Shown: positions 59,201-64,000 of the stretch, piece after piece | Layout: the number at the start of each line of letters is the position of its first letter | Numbering within the stretch: position 1 is the stretch's first letter | From: Chara braunii | Lineage: Eukaryota > Streptophyta > Charophyceae > Charales > Characeae | Reading direction: 5' to 3' | Length of the DNA stretch: 64,000 nt | NCBI GenBank assembly: GCA_003427395.1 | Contig: BFEA01000298.1 | Span: 272,475 to 336,474, forward strand | Translations under genes and position numbers: made by a program | The notes under the pieces: generated by a model | The model's database searches: none | Told to the model about the DNA's origin: nothing | Seen by the model: the letters and a program-made list of their open reading frames with translations, nothing else

Positions 59201-60574
59201 CACTCTTCTTTTCTCTACTCTACCCACAATACTCTACTCCGCTCTGCTCTACTACACCCTACTCTACTACACTGTATTCCACTTTAAGACACTCTACAAC
59301 ACTCTACTCCACGACATTCTACAACACTCCACTGTACTTTATAACATTCTATTATTCTCTTTGACATTGTAGGACACTCTCTCTGCTCTACAACACTGTA
59401 CTCCACTCTAATTTACAACATTCTACTCTACTCTACGATACTCTTTTAACACTCTACTCTACTCTACAACACAATACTCTACTCCACTCTACGACATTCT
59501 ACTCTACACAACGACACATTACTACATTTTACGACACTCTATAACACTCTACTCTACTCTACTCTACTTTACTCTACGACATAGTATTCTACTTTGCGTC
59601 ATTCTACTCTTCTCTATGACACTCTACTCTACGACACTCTAAAATACTTTACTCTACAACACTCTACTCTATGACTACTCATTGTACTTTATTCGACTCT
59701 ACCCACTCAATGACACTCTACTCTATGACATTTTTCAATACTACGACACTCTACTCTACTCTACTCTTCTTACGAGTCATTCTACTCTTCTCTATGATAC
59801 TCTACTCTACGACACTCTAAAATACTCTACTCTACGACACTCTACTTTACGACATTGTACTCTACATTACGACATTTTACTTTTCTCTATGACACTCTAT
59901 TCTACGAGATCCTAAAATACTATACTTTACGACACTCTACTTTATGACTACTCTACTGTACTTTACTCGACTCTACGCACTCAATGGCACTCTACTTTAT
60001 GACATTCTTCAACACTACGACACTGTACTCTACTCTACTCTTCTTACGACACTCTTCTGTACTCTATAACACTCTATGGTACTCTACAATAATCTCCAAA
60101 ACTTTACTATAAGTCACTTTACTCTACGACACTCTACGATACTCTACTCTACCCACTTTATACTATCCTACTCTACACTTCTATACTCCACTTTACTCTG
60201 AGACACTCTACAATACTCTACTCTACGAGACTTTACTGTACTCTACTCGATGACACTATATCATACTCTACTTTACGATATTCTAATCTACGATACTCTT
60301 CGATACTCTACGACACTGTACTCTACGACACCCTACTACACTGTACGATACTCAACTCTACTCTACTTTGCTCTACTCTATGACACAGTACTCTACTCTA
60401 CGACACTCTACTCTACTTTATAACATGCTAGTCTACGACACTGTACTCTACGACAGTCTACTCTACTACACTCTACGACACTTTACTCTATCATTTTGCT
60501 CTACGACAATCTACTCTACTCTACTCTACGGTATTGTACTCTACTCTACGATTGTCTACTCTATTATACTCTGG
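56271..60574. repeat. 4.3-kb CTCTA/CGACA pentamer satellite
   Basis: The plus strand is an almost unbroken chain of five-base units, mainly CTCTA with interspersed CGACA and variants such as CTTTA, CAACA and TGACA. CTCTACGACA is the commonest doublet. Guanine is almost confined to the CGACA-type units. Because 15 bases hold five codons, frames read (YSTLL)n for long distances on this strand; these are artefacts. The right end passes into an element at GGCCAAACGCGGAC. Confidence 0.98.
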
Positions 60575-61240
60575 CCAAACGCGGACAAAAAAAAAAAAAA
60601 AAAAAAAAAAAAGTTTTCAGAAACAAATATATGTTATGGAGAAAAATAAACTAAACAACATTTGCCAGGGCACTACATCCAAATTCTTTACTAAATTTGA
60701 ATTAAAAATCAAATACAGAAAATAAACATTATGATAAAAATAAGAGAAAATAAAAAGAGAATTAAAATGACTAAGTGTGCCAGCACCTTTTCGACACCGC
60801 CATCTTTGTCGATTTTTTATTATTTTTTGGCATTGACAAATGCCCTGAAAATTTACGGATATGTATTTTACATAATCAATAACTCATTAAAAGGTTTTCA
60901 AAAAATAATAAAATTTTTTAGACCCCGAAATAAAGTGAAAAAAAAGTTAAAAGTGAAAAAAAACAAAATAGTGAGTGGGCGAGCACGTTTTGACACCCCC
61001 ATCTTTGACGATTTTCAATGTTTTTTTGGCTTAACAGAATGGCTTCAAAATTCATAAGCGTGTAGTTTATATCATAGAGAACTCACAAAAAAAACTTCAG
61101 AAACAAAAACTTATTTTTAGGCCCCGAAACAAATTTTGGCGGGGGCCAAACCTGGAGGTGTTCGGCCCCCGAACGGGACCCCGAACGCCCGAACGTTCGG
61201 GGGCCAGCCCGGGGGCCCCCGAACGTTCGGTCAGGTAACC

Positions 61241-61243
<3 letters not shown>
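60575..61243 (+). mobile_element. GTTCGGG element, left end lost
   Basis: From GGCCAAACGCGGAC and an A-tract, through an AT-rich body, to a CGAACGTTCGGGGGCC-rich end and the terminus TCAGGTAACCCTG at 61243 against a (TA)n tract. The body holds a roughly 196-bp unit twice (GTGTGCCAGCACCTTTTCGACACCGCCATCTTTG at about 60776, in part GACACCGCCATCTTTG; again at about 60970 with GAGTGGGCGAGCACGTTTTG), plus a partial third. The same unit is in the element at 63139-63975 on the opposite strand. By comparison with that copy, about 90 bases of the left end are missing at the satellite junction. Confidence 0.8.

Positions 61244-61315
<72 letters not shown>
61244..61315. repeat. (TA)n microsatellite at an element end
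   Basis: Thirty-six TA dinucleotides directly abut the terminus CCCTG of the preceding element. Confidence 0.95.
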
Positions 61316-61319
<4 letters not shown>

Positions 61320-61442
61320 TCCAAACGAGGTCACTGCTTCAGGTACTGCCCATTCAACATCCCCTGCCTAACACACAATTTTTGACATCTCACCTCGAGT
61401 ACATTTTGTAACCAGAAGTGACTACAATAACAATTGTTCATC

Positions 61443-61549
61443 AACCCCTCAATATGGAGGTAAGAGGCCCAACACTCACTAACCTACGTTTCATGAACCC
61501 CACAATATGGAGGTAAGGGGCCCAACACCCACTAACCTACTTCCTTCAA
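61443..61549. repeat. 53-bp tandem duplication
   Basis: AATATGGAGGTAAGRGGCCC followed by AACACYCACTAACCTAC occurs at 61451 and 61504. Confidence 0.9.
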
Positions 61550-61595
61550 GTCCCTACTCAACCTGGGTTGCATAAACATTGAAACACAAATAATA

Positions 61596-61824
61596 TAGCT
61601 TTCCAATAACTTTTATAATTTAAGAAGTGCACATGTTCTCTACGTTACCATTAGGATTATATACATGCATCTCAACTAAGCGGAATAAATAGGGATTCAA
61701 GCTTTCTGATTAACAAACACTTCATTGCGAATACCGACAAAACAATACAATGAGTCATTGTAAATAGATTTCTTCTTTGAAACTTAGTCTCCCATCATGA
61801 TACCCTCAACAACCCCTCAAACGA
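61596..61824 (+). repeat. Direct repeat copy 2
   Basis: Partner of 56037-56270 in the same orientation. Here the shared text ends at CAAACGA and continues with TGATAGTCCC instead of the satellite, which places the satellite insertion or expansion start at this point. Confidence 0.9.
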
Positions 61825-63038
61825 TGATAGTCCCTTCAAGATGACCCCCTGTGACAGACACAATATCCTTACTGTGCAACTTCCCATAATCTCATCTCAA
61901 ATCCCCCTACCACAATGACCCCTTGACTAGACTATCTGCCCTGGACCTAACTACCTTAAGCCTTAAGGAAAGCAAAACTTTCAATCTTTATGACCTTAAA
62001 AAACTAAAAACACGGAGCACAACAGGCTAATCATTTCGTTTTACCTTTATCTTTTTTTTAATATAGGAAAACAAGTATCATAACGCACTAGGACAAACAT
62101 AAAAATGTCACCACTATAAAACATCTCATATGATAAAACAAATTGACACATCATTTCACATATGATGGCAACAAAGGAAGAAATCAATGTGAATTCATAG
62201 CACATATTTCATTAAGAAACTAATACTCTTATATGATAATGACAAACATCTCTACAATCATAGTCAACTGAACCAAGTACAATACATAGTCTTTCACCGC
62301 ATGTAGAGACTATGTACTTGTATTTAAAAATGTGTGTGGGATAAAATACATACATCTAAAGTATTCGGTCTCCATTTTTCACTCCTTCAATACCCCTATA
62401 ATATTTAATGTCTTTGTACACTACCTCAATAATACCATATAATTGTTTCTCCTTTTGCAAAATGTCTCATTACATCCTGCAAATCGTCTTGTATTTGCAC
62501 CATGAAGGATCCCCACATAGTACACCAAACACCTATGCAACATGCTTCATCATCCATCGTTTTTTATCCCTTATTAATTTTACATTGACCTAAGTCACCA
62601 CTCAATATCCTTAGATTACTTCCTCTCATAGTTCAATATTTTTATATCCAACTATACATGGTCTTCCTCAAGGTGCATAAGTATGCTTTATGAAACTATG
62701 TTATTCCTCATAGCCACAATACTGCCCTGTATCTTGACTTGGTTGATAATACTCACGTGTTGTTCATCTCACTCTCGAATAATCTTATATATCATTCCAC
62801 TCTACCGTGTGTTGAAGATTCTCTTCTCCCTCGGGGGGCATTGCAATCTTATAGATCATTTCACTCTACTGTATGTTGAAAATTTTCTTCACTAAGGAGG
62901 GGGGCATTGCGTGCGCTTCGTTATAGTGGGACACTCTTGTCGACTACTTCACCATTGGATCTGACAAGAAAAAAACATTGAGCGTTAAGCGTGTCCATCT
63001 AATGCAAACACGGTCTTGATGGGGTTGATAGGATTGGT
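61825..63038. other. AT-rich non-coding stretch
   Basis: No gene is supported. It contains a 64-bp tandem duplication (listed separately). Short frames have no motif. Confidence 0.55.
62781..62908. repeat. 64-bp tandem duplication
   Basis: AATCTTATAKATCATTYCAC then TCTACYGTRTGTTGAARATT and GGGGGGCATTGC begins at 62781 and 62845. It contains the word CACTCTAC, which is also the building block of the nearby satellite. Confidence 0.9.
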
Positions 63039-63118
63039 CGAACGCCTTCCGAAGGGGTCCCGTACGTTCGGGCGTTCGGGTTCGGGCGTTCGGCCCGTCC
63101 CAAAAACAGGCAACCCTG
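63039..63118 (+). mobile_element. Solo right end of a GTTCGGG element
   Basis: CGAACGCCTTCCGAAGGGGT followed by ACGTTCGGGCGTTCGGGTTC and GGCAACCCTG ends at a TA tract (63117-63140). No T-tract or body precedes it, so only the terminal 80 bases remain. Confidence 0.75.
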
Positions 63119-63138
63119 TATATATATATCGTCATATA

Positions 63139-63975
63139 TAGGGTTGCCAGACCGAACGTACGGAGACCCCTAAGCTGACCCCAGAACGTTCGGGCGTTCG
63201 AGTCCCCGTACGAGGCCCGAACCTGAAGGGGTTTGGACCCCGCAAAAAAATATTTTGGCACCTAAATATTGTTATTTGTTTCTGAATTGTTTTTTGTGAG
63301 TGCTTTGAGATGTAGGGTACCTCCCTCTAAATTTTGACACCATTCTGCTTAGCCAAATCGACAAAGATGGTGGTGTCAATACTTGCTTGGCCACTCTGTA
63401 ATTTGTTTTTTCTCTCTTTTCACTTTTTGTTTTTCCTTTATTTCGGGGCATAAACAAAATTATTATTTTTTCAAACTTTATTTGTAGATTCTCTATTATG
63501 TAATATACATATATATAAATTTTCATGGCATTTCTCACAGCCCAAAAAAAATGAAAAATCGCCAAAGATGGCGGTGTCAAAAACGTGCTCGCCCACTCAA
63601 TAATTTCATTCTCGTTTTATTTTTTGTAATTGTCATTATTATTATTTATTTTTAGTATTTTATTTTTATTTCAANNNNNNNNNNNNNNNNNNNNNNNNNN
63701 NNNNNNNNNNNNNNNNNNNNNNNNNNNNNNNNNNNNNNNNNNNNNNNNNNNNNNNNNNNNNNNNNNNNNNNNNNNNNNNNNNNNNNNNNNNNNNNNNNNN
63801 NNNNNNNNNNNNNNNNNNNNNNNNNNNNNNNNNNNNNNNNNNNNNNNNNNNNNNNNNNNNNNNNTTTTTTTTTTGTCCGTGTTTGGCCGAACGCCCGAAC
63901 GCATCGAGAGGGGGTGCCGAACGTTCGGGCGTTCGGGTTCGGGCGTTCGGCCTGTCCCAAATGCCGGCAACTTTG
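63139..63975 (-). mobile_element. GTTCGGG element with both ends
   Basis: The plus-strand left end is GGGTTGCCAGACCGAACGTA against ATATATA, and the right end is GCCGGCAACTTTG against (TA)n. The reverse complement of the right end (CAAAGTTGCCGGC) resembles the left end, giving imperfect inverted termini. Two internal copies of the roughly 200-bp unit (GACACCGCCATCTTTG, reversed) span 63290-63600. A 190-base gap interrupts the body (63675-63864). There is no coding capacity, so it is non-autonomous. Confidence 0.75.
63675..63864. other. Assembly gap 3 (190 N)
   Basis: Undetermined bases within the element above, adjacent to a T-tract. Confidence 1.
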
Positions 63976-64000
63976 TATATATATATATATATATTTGTTA
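63976..64000. repeat. (TA)n at the window end
   Basis: A TA tract of about 18 bases abuts the element terminus and leads into TTTGTTA at the window edge. Confidence 0.9.

Noticed and set aside
56271-60574. Long Tyr/Ser/Thr/Leu ORFs
   Set aside because: They are frame artefacts of a five-base satellite that rarely forms stops on this strand.
56037-61824. LTR retrotransposon made of the two 230-bp direct repeats
   Set aside because: No LTR terminal dinucleotides, primer site, polypurine tract or gag/pol lies between them, only satellite and a GTTCGGG element.

Overview
This window looks like nuclear DNA from a large, repeat-swollen eukaryotic genome. There is no dense array of intact genes. 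It contains decayed transposable elements of several classes, many local tandem duplications, long microsatellites, a 4.3-kb pentamer satellite and three assembly gaps (15311-15392, 43145-43609, 63675-63864). The element set is a LINE with an APE-type endonuclease, an LTR element with a plant-style tRNA-Asp-like primer site, a hAT transposase with a DUF659-like core, a transposon-borne C48 (Ulp1) protease and a DUF7869-like transposase. This set fits a streptophyte plant or alga. My best guess is a charophyte such as Chara, which is recall and not proof. I see no confidently intact host gene.

Layout, left half. 1-274: end of a GTTCGGG-rich element against a (TA)n tract. 795-1536: two unassigned ORFs. 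1980-2924: tandem repeat of shrinking units. 2933-3475: a 543-bp hAT-like non-autonomous element with an 8-bp target duplication. 4130-7740: LINE pseudogene. 7960-8470: 150-bp tandem repeat. 9511-9675: compound microsatellite. 9727-10800: copy 1 of a diverged repeat whose second copy is at 30795-31750. 11439-13393: C48 protease gene or pseudogene on the minus strand. 13700-14500: GC-rich hairpins. 16276-16580: 54-bp repeats. 17425-17860: diverged LTR fragment. 18119-19060: unknown degraded coding frame. 19160-26050: an unusual 6.9-kb block built around a palindromic core, GTCGTGTTSAACACGAC, repeated dozens of times. 26385-29217: broken DUF7869-like transposase.

Layout, right half. 33597-37830: a gag-only LTR retrotransposon (5' LTR, primer site, gag with a CCHC knuckle, 3' LTR, no pol). 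42427-44390: two families of hairpin repeats with compensatory changes, ending at an LTR-end/primer-site-like junction. 45132-46810: another hairpin-rich LTR-like stretch related to the LTR ends at 35 and 37 kb. 47417-47641: a 225-bp element sharing termini and 8-bp duplications with the 2933 element. 50552-50640: a related terminus. 51929-55753: a hAT transposase relic with an acidic, glutamine-rich C-terminal region, minus strand. 56037-61824: a 4.3-kb CTCTA/CGACA satellite and a GTTCGGG element between two copies of a 230-bp direct repeat. 63039-64000: two more GTTCGGG elements head to head at a TA tract.

The parts relate to each other mainly as families of mobile DNA. The two small elements, the terminus at 50552 and the GTTCGGG elements have similar ends (C-Y-A-G-G-Y-T-A-C-Y-A-G-like) and could be mobilised by a hAT transposase like the one relic here, but that link is inferred. 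The most unusual material is the palindromic-core array at 19-26 kb and the hairpin array at 42-44 kb.
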